A stretch of 64,000 bases of DNA from a virus. Of the stretch, positions 21,303 through 28,943 are shown piece by piece (position 1 is the stretch's first letter; every line of letters begins with the position of its first letter). Under the pieces are notes generated by a model, which was not told the origin of the DNA, did not search any database, and saw nothing but the letters and a program-made list of their open reading frames with translations. Where the stretch lies: IMG/VR virus record IMGVR_UViG_3300042691_038416, positions 60,140 through 124,139 of that record; one strand, written 5' to 3'. A program made the position numbers and the translations under genes.

Positions 21303-21476
21303 TTATTGATTTTCATTATCGATTTCTTCTCGTTGAATTGAAATAATAATAATTACCATCACATGAAAAAGACTTACTAATAATTGATGATTAGTAGGTT
21401 CAGGAACCGCAAATAAGGTATGAAGTAATGATACTAATGATACTAGATATATAATTCCTACTATAAACCTTTTCAT
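21303..21476 (-). CDS. Small two-span membrane protein, possible holin
   Basis: 57 residues (MKRFIVGIIYLVSLVSLLHT...QREEIDNENQ): spans at 5-23 and 32-47, acidic C-terminal tail. Its stop lies in front of the endolysin start with overlap of the first in-frame ATG. Position and shape suggest a holin, but no family is recognised. Starts with AAAGGTTATG. Confidence 0.6.
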   Translation of the reverse strand: MKRFIVGIIYLVSLVSLLHTLFAVPEPTNHQLLVSLFHVMVIIIISIQREEIDNENQ

Positions 21477-21497
21477 AACCTTTTATTTTATTTAAGC

Positions 21498-21533
21498 TAA
21501 ATATATTGAAAAAGGCTCGGTAATCCGAGCCTT
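21498..21533 (-). promoter_or_regulatory. Promoter merged with terminator, before the endolysin operon
   Basis: Minus strand CTCGGATTAC (-33) lies in the hairpin 21512-21533 and TATATTTA at 21498-21505 is the -7 box; the distance equals that of the normal promoters. Confidence 0.65.
21512..21533 (-). terminator. Rho-independent terminator after 21538-21798
   Basis: AAGGCTCGG-ATTA-CCGAGCCTT on the minus strand followed by TTTCAA. Nine-pair stem. Confidence 0.85.
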
Positions 21534-21537
21534 CCTT

Positions 21538-21798
21538 TTAGAATCTATTTGCTATTTTTCTTAACAATTCATCCTCTTCATTTGTTAATTGGAGTCGATT
21601 TTTATAAATCTTAATTAACATATCATTAAATTCTTTTTCCAAAACTGATGATTTTGGATCAGAATTAAGAATGAACCATCGACCTGTTGATTTTAAAGTA
21701 TCAACAAATTTATTGATATCTCTTTCACTACATAATTCAATAAATTCATCTACACTTAGATCAATTTCTGCTTCTACATCTTTATAAAATTGTGGCAT
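21538..21798 (-). CDS. Small protein of unknown function
   Basis: 86 residues. Acidic helical protein: DLSVDEFIELCSERDINKFV then helices to the end (LTNEEDELLRKIANRF). Start context AAAAGTTATG; follows the ClpP-like gene by 12 bases. No family recognised. Confidence 0.65.
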   Translation of the reverse strand: MPQFYKDVEAEIDLSVDEFIELCSERDINKFVDTLKSTGRWFILNSDPKSSVLEKEFNDMLIKIYKNRLQLTNEEDELLRKIANRF

Positions 21799-21810
21799 AA
21801 CTTTTTATTT

Positions 21811-22494
21811 TTAAGGTTTATAAATTTCATCTGCGAATCCTAAATCAACTGTTTCTTCAGCTGTTAGGATAGTATCAAAATTCAGCATTTCTTTTAATAC
21901 TGATCTGAGTTCTTCTTTTTTAGTTTCTGCTTTCCTAGAAAACGTTTTAGGTGAATCTAATATACTTGATAAAGTTTTAGCTAAATATCCATGACCTTCT
22001 TTTTCTTCCTTATCTAACATAGCTTTAAGGTATATTTCCTCCATATCATAATTTATACGTCTTTCCTCATTTACCCATTTTTCAATTAATGGTAAAGAAG
22101 CATCATCAAATGAAGTACCTCCATAATGTATCATAAATCTACTATTAGGCATCAGAATACGATTATCAGCCGCTTGTAAAATAATACTACCCATACTCAT
22201 AGCATAACCATACACTTTAATAGTACAATGACATCTAGCGTTTTGAATAGCATCATAAATAGCCATTCCATGATACCACTCACCACCTGGGTTATTCATG
22301 ATGATAGTGATTTCATTATCGTTTTTAGATTCTAAAACATGCAATCCTTTAATAAATGATTCAGCCATTAAGTGATCAACACCTGATTCATATTCAGAAG
22401 TTCTATCAACTGAGCCCATATATAGGACTCTATTTTCTACATCTAGATTATGGTTAAACCATTTATCTATGCTTTCTTTTGTTAGTGTTGCCAT
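21811..22494 (-). CDS. clpP: ClpP-like serine protease
   Basis: 227 residues. NNPGGEWYHGMAIYDAI near 67-83, YGYAMSMGS with the catalytic Ser100, RFMIHYGG with His123 and LTAEETVDLGFADEI near the C-terminus with the third catalytic position in the preceding NFD. All parts of the ClpP fold are present and the length is usual. In phages ClpP-like proteins act as head maturation proteases or as accessory host-type proteases; the place next to DNA ligase does not decide. One base from the ligase gene upstream. Confidence 0.88.
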   Translation of the reverse strand: MATLTKESIDKWFNHNLDVENRVLYMGSVDRTSEYESGVDHLMAESFIKGLHVLESKNDNEITIIMNNPGGEWYHGMAIYDAIQNARCHCTIKVYGYAMSMGSIILQAADNRILMPNSRFMIHYGGTSFDDASLPLIEKWVNEERRINYDMEEIYLKAMLDKEEKEGHGYLAKTLSSILDSPKTFSRKAETKKEELRSVLKEMLNFDTILTAEETVDLGFADEIYKP

Positions 22495-22495
22495 A

Positions 22496-23575
22496 TTATT
22501 CGTAACTTTCTCTATCTATCTTAATCACATATGGAAACCTAGGTACTCCATCTGGTGTTAAGTTAAAATATTTTACTGTAGCTGATTTACCTATTAATTG
22601 GTCTCGTTCAGCCCACATACGTTGACATTCCTCCCAATTGAATTTAGGTGATGAATTAAAACGTTTACCTGTTTTACTTTCAAATATAAATGAACCTACC
22701 ATTCCTGTCTTGTTACCAATCCCTTCCTCAACACCTAGAATAGTATATTCTTCATCAATAAATGATTTATGTTTTAAAAGTGATTTGGAGCGTTTATTTT
22801 CATATGGTTTGTCTAAACGAACCATTTGACCTTCATAACCCCAATCAATATAATCTTCATACCAGTCTTTTAATATATCTTCATCTCCACAAACATCAGT
22901 TCTTACTCGTTTACAACAATCAGGTAAACTCATCTCAATTAATGTTGTATATCTTTCTATAAATGTTCCTTTATGGCTTGGTAAATCGTAAATATGATAT
23001 TCAATCGCTTTAGCTGATGCGTTTAAGTCCTCTACTGTTGGCTTAGTCTTTTTAACCAATGAACAAATAGCGTTGAAATCATTTGCAAACTTATCAGCAT
23101 ATAACTCACCATCAAATATTAGATTTGGATTATCTTTAAACAGCGACTCCATTGTCTCAAAAATATGAGGTGCACTAATAATTCGTTTTCCATTTCTACT
23201 CCACATTCCATCTTTCTTTACAATACAACGAATACCATCTAATTTTGGTTGTGAGTATACTGGGTATTTTATTTTGGATTTTTCTTTATGCCAGTCATGA
23301 GCTAACATTGGTTCAAAAAATGTTTCATTATCAATATCAGAGATATTTTCAAATGAACCTGCTTCCATTTTCTTACGATGAAGCGCAGTTGCCTCCTTCA
23401 TGGCTTGTTCCTCAGCTGTACAATATGATTTAGCAGCACATACTTTCCATTCAGATACTGTTTTAATTCCATCAGTATAACCTGATATGGTTCTGTATTT
23501 GTTGCCTTCTACTTCAACAACATATTCATTAATTTTGCCGTTTGTAGCGCGAGAGTATAGTGTGTTTAGTTTCAT
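22496..23575 (-). CDS. ATP-dependent DNA ligase with N-terminal WGR-like region
   Basis: 359 residues. Motif I SQPKLDGIR with the adenylated Lys111, motif III LIFDGELY, motif IV YEGQMVRL, motif V LLKHKSF, then an OB-fold with YFNLTPDGVPRFP near the end. Residues 1-75 resemble a WGR-type DNA-binding domain (YVVEVEGNKYRTISG). Function: nick sealing in replication and repair. AAAGGTTATG start; transcribed with 23581-23766. Confidence 0.92.
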   Translation of the reverse strand: MKLNTLYSRATNGKINEYVVEVEGNKYRTISGYTDGIKTVSEWKVCAAKSYCTAEEQAMKEATALHRKKMEAGSFENISDIDNETFFEPMLAHDWHKEKSKIKYPVYSQPKLDGIRCIVKKDGMWSRNGKRIISAPHIFETMESLFKDNPNLIFDGELYADKFANDFNAICSLVKKTKPTVEDLNASAKAIEYHIYDLPSHKGTFIERYTTLIEMSLPDCCKRVRTDVCGDEDILKDWYEDYIDWGYEGQMVRLDKPYENKRSKSLLKHKSFIDEEYTILGVEEGIGNKTGMVGSFIFESKTGKRFNSSPKFNWEECQRMWAERDQLIGKSATVKYFNLTPDGVPRFPYVIKIDRESYE

Positions 23576-23580
23576 AACCT

Positions 23581-23766
23581 TTATATAATATCAAAATATA
23601 AACATATTAAATAAGTAACAGTGAACCATATCACTAAACTTATCCAATCTTTTTCTTTAATAGTTTTAATAATCCATTCTACAATATTATAGATGAAACC
23701 AATAATTACTAAAATAATTAAAAATAACCACATGTTTTCTAAGAATGAATTTTTATTTGTACTCAT
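23581..23766 (-). CDS. Small two-span membrane protein
   Basis: 61 residues with spans at 13-32 and 43-60 and a charged loop (KTIKEKDW). Start context AAAAGTTATG. Function unknown. Confidence 0.65.
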   Translation of the reverse strand: MSTNKNSFLENMWLFLIILVIIGFIYNIVEWIIKTIKEKDWISLVIWFTVTYLICLYFDII

Positions 23767-23782
23767 AACTTTTTTATCTCTA

Positions 23783-23813
23783 TAAATATAAGAAAAAAGA
23801 TCAAGTAAGCCTA
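23783..23813 (-). promoter_or_regulatory. Phage-family promoter for 23581-23766, ligase and ClpP genes
   Basis: Minus strand TAGGCTTAC (-33) and TATATTTA at 23783-23790 (-7). Confidence 0.75.
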
Positions 23814-24085
23814 ATACTTCTTAATTTTAATTTTGTATATTCTTTTAAATTTTTAACAAGAACCATGTAAACATCTCGATGTATTCTTGATTTAATGCAA
23901 TATATTTCAAAATTTTTTATAATTCTAAAACAACAATCTATATGGTTCCCAGTTGTACAAGACTTAATAATAGATAATATCTTATTATATTTAATACGAA
24001 TCTTTTTAAATTCGTCCGAATGCTCTAGTGTCTTTGATTTTCCTTGGGTCCACATCATTTGGGAAAAGAAGTCCTCGCTTCTCAA
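23801..24085 (-). CDS. Small basic protein of unknown function
   Basis: 94 residues at most, basic with several Cys (IIKSCTTGNHIDCCFRIIKN). It overlaps the upstream gene by 80 bases, so a later start (Met at 24058) is possible. The end KLKLRSIRLT meets the promoter region. No family recognised. Confidence 0.5.
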   Translation of the reverse strand: MRSEDFFSQMMWTQGKSKTLEHSDEFKKIRIKYNKILSIIKSCTTGNHIDCCFRIIKNFEIYCIKSRIHRDVYMVLVKNLKEYTKLKLRSIRLT

Positions 24086-24317
24086 CTTTATCTAGATTAA
24101 CAATGGTATTTGTACCATATAAATATGTGGGACCTTCATAGATTTCAGTAACATATTCCTTACCCTTAATCTGAGATATTCTTCTAGGATATGTAAATGA
24201 TCTAAATTCTCTACAAGTCACTCTATACCAATTTCCATTTGGTAATTGAACTTCTAAACACCCAGCTGAATTAAATGGGTATTCTAACTTTATTGTTGCG
24301 CCTCTTTTTTCTGACAT
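24006..24317 (-). CDS. Small beta-rich protein of unknown function
   Basis: 103 residues. Strand pattern (TIKLEYPFNSAGCLEVQLPN, YRVTCREFRSFTYPRR) and a basic C-terminus. Overlaps both neighbours in the 25051-23801 operon. Confidence 0.6.
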   Translation of the reverse strand: MSEKRGATIKLEYPFNSAGCLEVQLPNGNWYRVTCREFRSFTYPRRISQIKGKEYVTEIYEGPTYLYGTNTIVNLDKVEKRGLLFPNDVDPRKIKDTRAFGRI

Positions 24318-24528
24318 TTGGTTTAGTATCTAAAAACATTTGTTCTAATTTAAGATGATAATGCATTTGTAGAAAATTAAATTTTTCTTGACCTTGTAAT
24401 GGTTTTGCTTCATCTAAGTCTTCTGAGAAGAATGGATAACCTTCTCTACAACCTGCAAATACTCTAGCTCGTTCATCTAAAATAATGAACTCAGGTTCTT
24501 CTTCATACTCCTGTCTACTCTTCTTCAT
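24271..24528 (-). CDS. Small protein of unknown function
   Basis: 85 residues. EFIILDERARVFAGCREGYP then SEDLDEAKPLQGQEKFNFL and a basic tail (VRKKRRNNKVRIP). The pattern 'DER.RVF.G' with 'S.DLdeAk.l' resembles small phage proteins of unknown role. Confidence 0.65.
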   Translation of the reverse strand: MKKSRQEYEEEPEFIILDERARVFAGCREGYPFFSEDLDEAKPLQGQEKFNFLQMHYHLKLEQMFLDTKPNVRKKRRNNKVRIPI

Positions 24529-24770
24529 TTTTGTTTTTTATATTTTTTAAATGCTTCATCTAGGTAATGAGATAGTTCAGATGGCACATCTTCATTAAGT
24601 GGCTCTAAATATTTTTTTAGATTCTTTTTATCAAATGCATACCAAGCAAAAGTATATTTTATATAAATCTTATCTCCTTCTTCTTTATAATTAAAAGTCA
24701 TCTCATCTGAGGTGATAATTGGGAATACTTCAATTAGTGCTTTTTTAGCTTTTGTTCGTTTCCAACTCAT
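24525..24770 (-). CDS. Small protein of unknown function
   Basis: 81 residues, basic, with a beta hairpin (DKIYIKYTFAWYAF) and helical end. Four-base overlaps with both neighbours. Confidence 0.6.
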   Translation of the reverse strand: MSWKRTKAKKALIEVFPIITSDEMTFNYKEEGDKIYIKYTFAWYAFDKKNLKKYLEPLNEDVPSELSHYLDEAFKKYKKQK

Positions 24771-25051
24771 ATAATTCCTAATTCTTTAGCTCTAGTATAA
24801 GCAACCATCTTACCATTAGCTGGGTTTAAATATTTACGTTTTGTTTTAGGTAATTTTTCATTTTCAACCTCATCAATCTCATCCTTAAACCATCCTTTAG
24901 GATAAAATATCTCAACCATAAGAGGCCCATTTGGACTTTTATCTAAGTCATAGTGCCATTTTTGACTAACACCATCCTCAAATTTAACATCCCGAATAAA
25001 TTTTCGTGGTTGTGATTCAGCGGTTTGTTCAACTGGTCTACCTTTCGCCAT
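24767..25051 (-). CDS. Small protein with N-terminal KGRP
   Basis: 94 residues. MAKGRPVEQ is a minimal AT-hook-like start, then a beta-rich domain (KWHYDLDKSPNGPLMVEIFY) and basic end. First gene of the operon; AAGGTTATG start. Function unknown; DNA association is possible. Confidence 0.6.
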   Translation of the reverse strand: MAKGRPVEQTAESQPRKFIRDVKFEDGVSQKWHYDLDKSPNGPLMVEIFYPKGWFKDEIDEVENEKLPKTKRKYLNPANGKMVAYTRAKELGII

Positions 25052-25066
25052 AACCTTAATTTTTAT

Positions 25067-25102
25067 TAAATATAAAAAAGAAGGCTCGGTATTCCGAGCC
25101 TT
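25067..25102 (-). promoter_or_regulatory. Promoter merged with terminator for the 25051-23801 operon
   Basis: Minus strand CTCGGAATAC (-33, within the hairpin) and TATATTTA at 25067-25074 (-7). Confidence 0.65.
25081..25102 (-). terminator. Rho-independent terminator after 25114-25620
   Basis: AAGGCTCGG-AATA-CCGAGCCTT followed by CTTTTTT on the minus strand. Confidence 0.88.
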
Positions 25103-25113
25103 TTTAAATTTTA

Positions 25114-25620
25114 TTAATCACCTTTATATTTCAAACTATCATAAAAGCGTTGAACCGCTTCTTGATATTCTGGTGACTCTTCGTAATCTTTTATTCTTTT
25201 TTGATGAGCTAAATATTCATCAGATACTAATGTACCTCTCACAATATTATCTTTACCAGCAATTGAGATTCTTTCAGTTGTAAATCTTGGTTCTTCACCA
25301 TTATATGTAGATTTATATGTATCTACCCATTTTTTAGCTTTTTCTTTAGAGTATAAGAAACCATTTTCAGCCCCAATATTTGGAACCAAAATAAAGATAT
25401 CAATATACCTCATATCTTTTCTAGGAACTTCTTTATCAGTTTCAGGCAAATCATTATATGTAGGTAATTTTTCTAATGGTAAACCTAATCTATTACCTTT
25501 TCCACCTGTTGGAGGTACAAACCCAATTGCTTTTTTAAGTGCAGCATTAATTGGATCTTCTGCTTCTAGAATAGATTTAACTTCTTCTTGTATGATTTGC
25601 TTTAATTCTGATTTTTTCAT
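25114..25620 (-). CDS. Protein with the shared N-terminal MKKSELKQIIQEEV peptide, probable virion protein
   Basis: 168 residues. Residues 1-20 (MKKSELKQIIQEEVKSILEA) are almost the same as the start of 26210-27175, while the rest is unrelated. Such amphipathic 'LK.II.EE(I/V)...L' starts occur on many proteins of large phages and may act as a targeting tag, comparable in idea to the capsid-targeting sequence of T4 internal proteins. The remainder is an unrecognised alpha/beta domain. Confidence 0.7.
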   Translation of the reverse strand: MKKSELKQIIQEEVKSILEAEDPINAALKKAIGFVPPTGGKGNRLGLPLEKLPTYNDLPETDKEVPRKDMRYIDIFILVPNIGAENGFLYSKEKAKKWVDTYKSTYNGEEPRFTTERISIAGKDNIVRGTLVSDEYLAHQKRIKDYEESPEYQEAVQRFYDSLKYKGD

Positions 25621-25636
25621 ATTTGTAGTATATGTT

Positions 25637-25645
25637 ATAAATATT
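25637..25645 (-). promoter_or_regulatory. Candidate late-type box AATATTTAT for 25114-25620
   Basis: AATATTTAT on the minus strand, 16 bases before the ATG at 25620, in a 23-base gap without the usual promoter. Confidence 0.3.
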
Positions 25646-26153
25646 ATGCCTTCTTTGGTCTTCCACGTTTACCAGTGCTTCTCTTCTGTCTCTCAATACG
25701 TTCTGCTTCTCTAGCCGCTTTCACTTCAGGATCAAGCGCTCTACGCCCACGTTTACCTCCAGTTGGTTTATACACTGCTATTGATTTAAGTTCACTTGGA
25801 TCTTTTTTAGGACGACCACGTTTACCTTTAGGTCCAGTTGTTACTTTTTCCTTAACAGTGTTTTGAGCTTTAGAAAAATAATTTTTCATACCTAACTGAT
25901 ATGGGTGTACTACTACCTCATCTAAATAGAAATTATATGTACCTCCATCAGGGCCAGTCACCTCAAATCCACCTTGTGGAAAACCCGGTGAACCTGGTTC
26001 AAAACGTTTTCTAAGTGTAAAATACATTTGTGGATCATCAAAGTGACGAGCTGGCAGTACTCTACAATTAGGTTTAAAATTTAGGAATTTTTCCTCAACA
26101 TCTGTGAAATACTTGTAAGGAGGAAATGCTTCTGTGTTTTCGTTGATTTTCAT
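25644..26153 (-). CDS. DNA-binding protein with C-terminal AT-hooks
   Basis: 169 residues. Residues 1-100 form a folded domain of unknown type (PPYKYFTDVEEKFLNFKPNC at the start). Then come KGKRGRPKKD, GGKRGRRALD and TGKRGRPKKA, three AT-hook-like motifs; the first and third are perfect RGRP cores. Probable binding to AT-rich phage DNA. AAAGGTTATG start. Confidence 0.78.
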   Translation of the reverse strand: MKINENTEAFPPYKYFTDVEEKFLNFKPNCRVLPARHFDDPQMYFTLRKRFEPGSPGFPQGGFEVTGPDGGTYNFYLDEVVVHPYQLGMKNYFSKAQNTVKEKVTTGPKGKRGRPKKDPSELKSIAVYKPTGGKRGRRALDPEVKAAREAERIERQKRSTGKRGRPKKA

Positions 26154-26170
26154 AACCTTTTTATTTAAGT

Positions 26171-26206
26171 TAAATATATGAAAAAGGGCCCGGTAATCCG
26201 AGCCCT
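26171..26206 (-). promoter_or_regulatory. Promoter merged with terminator for 25644-26153
   Basis: Minus strand CTCGGATTAC (-33, within the hairpin) and TATATTTA at 26171-26178 (-7). Confidence 0.65.
26185..26206 (-). terminator. Rho-independent terminator after 26210-27175
   Basis: AGGGCTCGG-ATTA-CCGGGCCCT with one A-C mismatch, followed by TTTTTCA on the minus strand. Confidence 0.82.
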
Positions 26207-26209
26207 AAA

Positions 26210-27175
26210 TTATTTTCCTTTTCTTAATGCTGCAAAATCAGCTCCTGTAATTTTGTCCTCAGGTGGTGCTGCTTTAGCTATTTTCATTTGCTTTTTAGTC
26301 AATTCATCCATTGGAGCTTTGTTACTCATTAAGAAGTTATGTACTTCTTCAATATCATCTTTTGATGTAGCGATATGATCCGCGGCCCAGTCATGACCAT
26401 TTGCTAAAATAGCATCAACCATTTGAGGATCTAGACTTAACATTTCTTCAACCTCTTTTTTAATGGTTTCAAGATTTTGAAAGAACATGTATTTTTCTGA
26501 ATTCTCATTTAGTTTTTCAGTCATTCCATATCCTTTAATTCTGAATCCTTGCCCACCAGCACCATATTTTGTTTCAGGATTGATTTGTTTAGCTATAAGT
26601 GATAATATTCTAGCATCAGCTCTAGTAATTTCAATTCCTATTCCCCAATCATCATCTTGTACATCATAATAAATGTATTTATCATTTTCACCAGGAATAG
26701 TAACAGTTAATGATACCTCTCCTTCTTTAGATGGACTTGAATGATATTTGTGGTAAACAATATCAGTAATTGTACCACCTAATAATGGTTTTCCAATAAA
26801 TTTACTAAAAAAGGCACGACCCATAGATACTGTTCTTTGATCTTGGTTTCTAGAACGAGATATATTTGTTGCTCTTTTAAATAGTTCAGGAGAAATTTCA
26901 TTTAACTCTTTACTCTGAATATCAGATATAATATCACTTAAGAAATCATCATCATTCATCAAACTCATTATCTCATTACGTGTCCATCTAGGATTCTCAC
27001 CTGTTGGCATTTTATCATTTTTTAAATAATTAAATATCATTCCAATTATTTCATCTTGAGATTTACCTTTAGCTTTATCTTTAATAGCTTTAGATATTGT
27101 GTCTGAGTATCTAGTTTCATTTAATACTTTAGATACTTCTTCTTGTATGATTTGCTTTAATTCTGATTTTTTCAT
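26210..27175 (-). CDS. Large protein with the shared N-terminal peptide, probable virion protein
   Basis: 321 residues. Starts with MKKSELKQIIQEEVSKVLNE, shared with 25114-25620. The rest has a helical N-terminal half, a beta segment (GGTITDIVYHKYHSS) and a C-terminal helical region ending in FAALRKGK. Family unknown. Such tagged proteins of large phages are often found in virions, which is the basis for the inference. Confidence 0.65.
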   Translation of the reverse strand: MKKSELKQIIQEEVSKVLNETRYSDTISKAIKDKAKGKSQDEIIGMIFNYLKNDKMPTGENPRWTRNEIMSLMNDDDFLSDIISDIQSKELNEISPELFKRATNISRSRNQDQRTVSMGRAFFSKFIGKPLLGGTITDIVYHKYHSSPSKEGEVSLTVTIPGENDKYIYYDVQDDDWGIGIEITRADARILSLIAKQINPETKYGAGGQGFRIKGYGMTEKLNENSEKYMFFQNLETIKKEVEEMLSLDPQMVDAILANGHDWAADHIATSKDDIEEVHNFLMSNKAPMDELTKKQMKIAKAAPPEDKITGADFAALRKGK

Positions 27176-27189
27176 AATTTATTTTAAAT

Positions 27190-27621
27190 TTATTTTACTA
27201 TGTTATGTCTCCAACCAACTGTAAAAATAGCTGATTGGCCAAATGATGTTGCACCCCAAGACATAGCTTCTATTGTAAATAAAATGTCTCTATTTTTATC
27301 TGGACGATTTGATCTTAATTGTAGATATGTTGTTGAAGGCCATATTCTAGCTCCAAGTGATAATTCATATTTAGAATCAAAAGTATATCCTACACCTGCT
27401 TTAGCTGTTAAAATACTAGGAAATGCTAATCCACCTTGATAATCTAATAATACTCCACTATTAAATCTAGTAGTAGCACCATATAAAAATGATGCTCCAG
27501 GAAATAAAGGAACTGTTCCAACACTTACACCAGCATTAAGCTCAGTGTATGTTGTTGTGGTTTGTGCTTTACTTATATTGAAGCATAAAGCTAAAATAAA
27601 CAGTAATAATAATTTTTTCAT
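27190..27621 (-). CDS. Secreted beta-barrel-like outer-membrane protein
   Basis: 143 residues. Signal peptide (MKKLLLLFILALCFNISKAQ) typical of Bacteroidota, then about eight alternating amphipathic strands ending in the aromatic-free FTVGWRHNIVK. Resembles the size and pattern of eight-stranded OmpW/OmpX-like barrels. An outer-membrane location could alter phage adsorption; inference. ATGA overlap with the gene upstream. Confidence 0.7.
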   Translation of the reverse strand: MKKLLLLFILALCFNISKAQTTTTYTELNAGVSVGTVPLFPGASFLYGATTRFNSGVLLDYQGGLAFPSILTAKAGVGYTFDSKYELSLGARIWPSTTYLQLRSNRPDKNRDILFTIEAMSWGATSFGQSAIFTVGWRHNIVK

Positions 27622-27764
27622 TTTCCTTGACCTCTATATGGTTTCTTCCAATTTTTACTTGATTTTAAAACACTAGTCTTTTTCTTACTATGAACACCAG
27701 GACGGCTGATGTTCTTTTTTATAATAACTTTAGATGTGTCTTTACCTGATTTTTTTGCAGCCAT
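27618..27764 (-). CDS. Small lysine-rich protein
   Basis: 48 residues (MAAKKSGKDTSKVIIKKN...RGQGK), about one third Lys/Arg, proline-poor. The ATGA overlap with the following gene supports it. It could be a nucleic-acid-binding or virion-internal peptide; SRPGVHSKKKTS resembles short basic proteins seen in other Bacteroidota phages. Confidence 0.65.
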   Translation of the reverse strand: MAAKKSGKDTSKVIIKKNISRPGVHSKKKTSVLKSSKNWKKPYRGQGK

Positions 27765-27795
27765 TGTATATGTTTTTACTTATACATATATAACT

Positions 27796-28113
27796 TTATG
27801 CTGCTGATTCAGATTTGTTTAAAATTTTAATAGCCTTAGTTATTTCAGCACAATCTTCATACATCTCGCGATCTTCAAAATATTTTAGATTTTCTTTAAG
27901 AGTATCACTAAAACTAGTTTTTTCTAAAGTTATATCAAATATTGTATTTTCTTCTAAACATTTAACACTTAATACATGAACATTTTTCCTACGTGTTTTC
28001 AAATTACTTAATATTGAACCCACTATGGCTTGAGATATACTAAAATGTTTTTTATCAACTAAATCTTGGAAATCAGTCATTGATCTGACTTCAATTTCTT
28101 TTGGCTTACCCAT
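27796..28113 (-). CDS. Conserved phage protein with UVR-like C-terminal motif
   Basis: 105 residues. The N-terminal half (IEVRSMTDFQDLVDKKHFSI) is a small mixed domain. The C-terminal ENLKYFEDREMYEDCAEITK resembles the UvrB/UvrC (UVR) helix pair, a protein-protein contact motif. A partner cannot be named. Confidence 0.65.
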   Translation of the reverse strand: MGKPKEIEVRSMTDFQDLVDKKHFSISQAIVGSILSNLKTRRKNVHVLSVKCLEENTIFDITLEKTSFSDTLKENLKYFEDREMYEDCAEITKAIKILNKSESAA

Positions 28114-28115
28114 AT

Positions 28116-28274
28116 TTAAAATAGTTTTAGGAAGTTTTTATTTATTTTTTTCTCTTTTAGCTTCTGCATTTTCTCATCATTCTTCAACATTTTAGAAGCT
28201 AATTTATCTAAATGTTCAGACTTCTGTTTATCGTAGTCTTTAACTAATCTATCATGATTCTTGTTCTTAGCCAT
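28116..28274 (-). CDS. Small lysine-rich helical protein
   Basis: 52 residues (MAKNKNHDRLVKDYDKQKSE...FLKLF), a single charged helix likely to form a coiled coil. It sits two bases upstream of 27796-28113. A box AATATTTAT stands 6 bases before its ATG. Confidence 0.6.
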   Translation of the reverse strand: MAKNKNHDRLVKDYDKQKSEHLDKLASKMLKNDEKMQKLKEKKINKNFLKLF

Positions 28275-28289
28275 ACATCAATAAATATT

Positions 28290-28943
28290 TTAAAGTCTTG
28301 AAATAAACTCAGAACCATCATCTTCTGGTTTAGGAGGTTGGTAGAGACCTAATTCTGCTAGTCTTTGTTTTTGATAATCGTCTAATTGAAAATCTACTGC
28401 CTCACTAGTGTTATATGTAGGCTGATGTGTTTCTAACTGTTGTATATCTTTTTGATTAAATATTTCACCAACATTTAAGAAATAACAGTTATAACATAAA
28501 AACCTAATATTACCTAAGTTATAATGATTTGGATTATTATCTTTAAAATTTAGGATAAGTGGTATTTTATAATCATTAACTCGACGTTCATGAAAACCAC
28601 AAATACCACACTCTTCTTTTAGATAACCTTCATCAACCATTTTTCTTTTGATATCCTCAGATCTAAAATGAACAGCAGCTATTCTACCTTCAATCACATC
28701 TAATACATCCCATTGAGATTTTTTCTCTGGATTGCCAGCTAAGAATTTAGGAATACCTTTACCAGCTTGATTTTTATGAGCTTCAAATAATGACCTACCA
28801 CCTTCAAATTCATGATATCTTTTAGCCCACATTTTATAGTGAATATAAGAGCAATTAAGGTAGCGTGCTGCAGCCTTATTACTCTTAGTCATTTTCATAG
28901 CTAAAAGTACTTGTTCTTTTGTTAATGGTTTTGGTTTAGGCAT
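28290..28943 (-). CDS. HNH-like zinc protein with N-terminal helix-turn-helix, catalytic His lost
   Basis: 217 residues. Residues 5-50 contain a helix-turn-helix (NKAAARYLNCSYIHYKMWAK), as in phage HNH homing-type proteins. Then CGIC ... CYNC frames a segment that in active HNH enzymes reads LHHxDG.N; here it reads LNFKDNNPNHYNLGNIRFL, lacking the catalytic His pair. The protein may bind DNA without cutting it, or act as a regulator. One-base overlap with the following gene. Confidence 0.7.
   Translation of the reverse strand: MPKPKPLTKEQVLLAMKMTKSNKAAARYLNCSYIHYKMWAKRYHEFEGGRSLFEAHKNQAGKGIPKFLAGNPEKKSQWDVLDVIEGRIAAVHFRSEDIKRKMVDEGYLKEECGICGFHERRVNDYKIPLILNFKDNNPNHYNLGNIRFLCYNCYFLNVGEIFNQKDIQQLETHQPTYNTSEAVDFQLDDYQKQRLAELGLYQPPKPEDDGSEFISRL

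Noticed and set aside
28290-28943. Active HNH homing endonuclease
   Set aside because: The catalytic His pair is not seen, so I call it HNH-like only.
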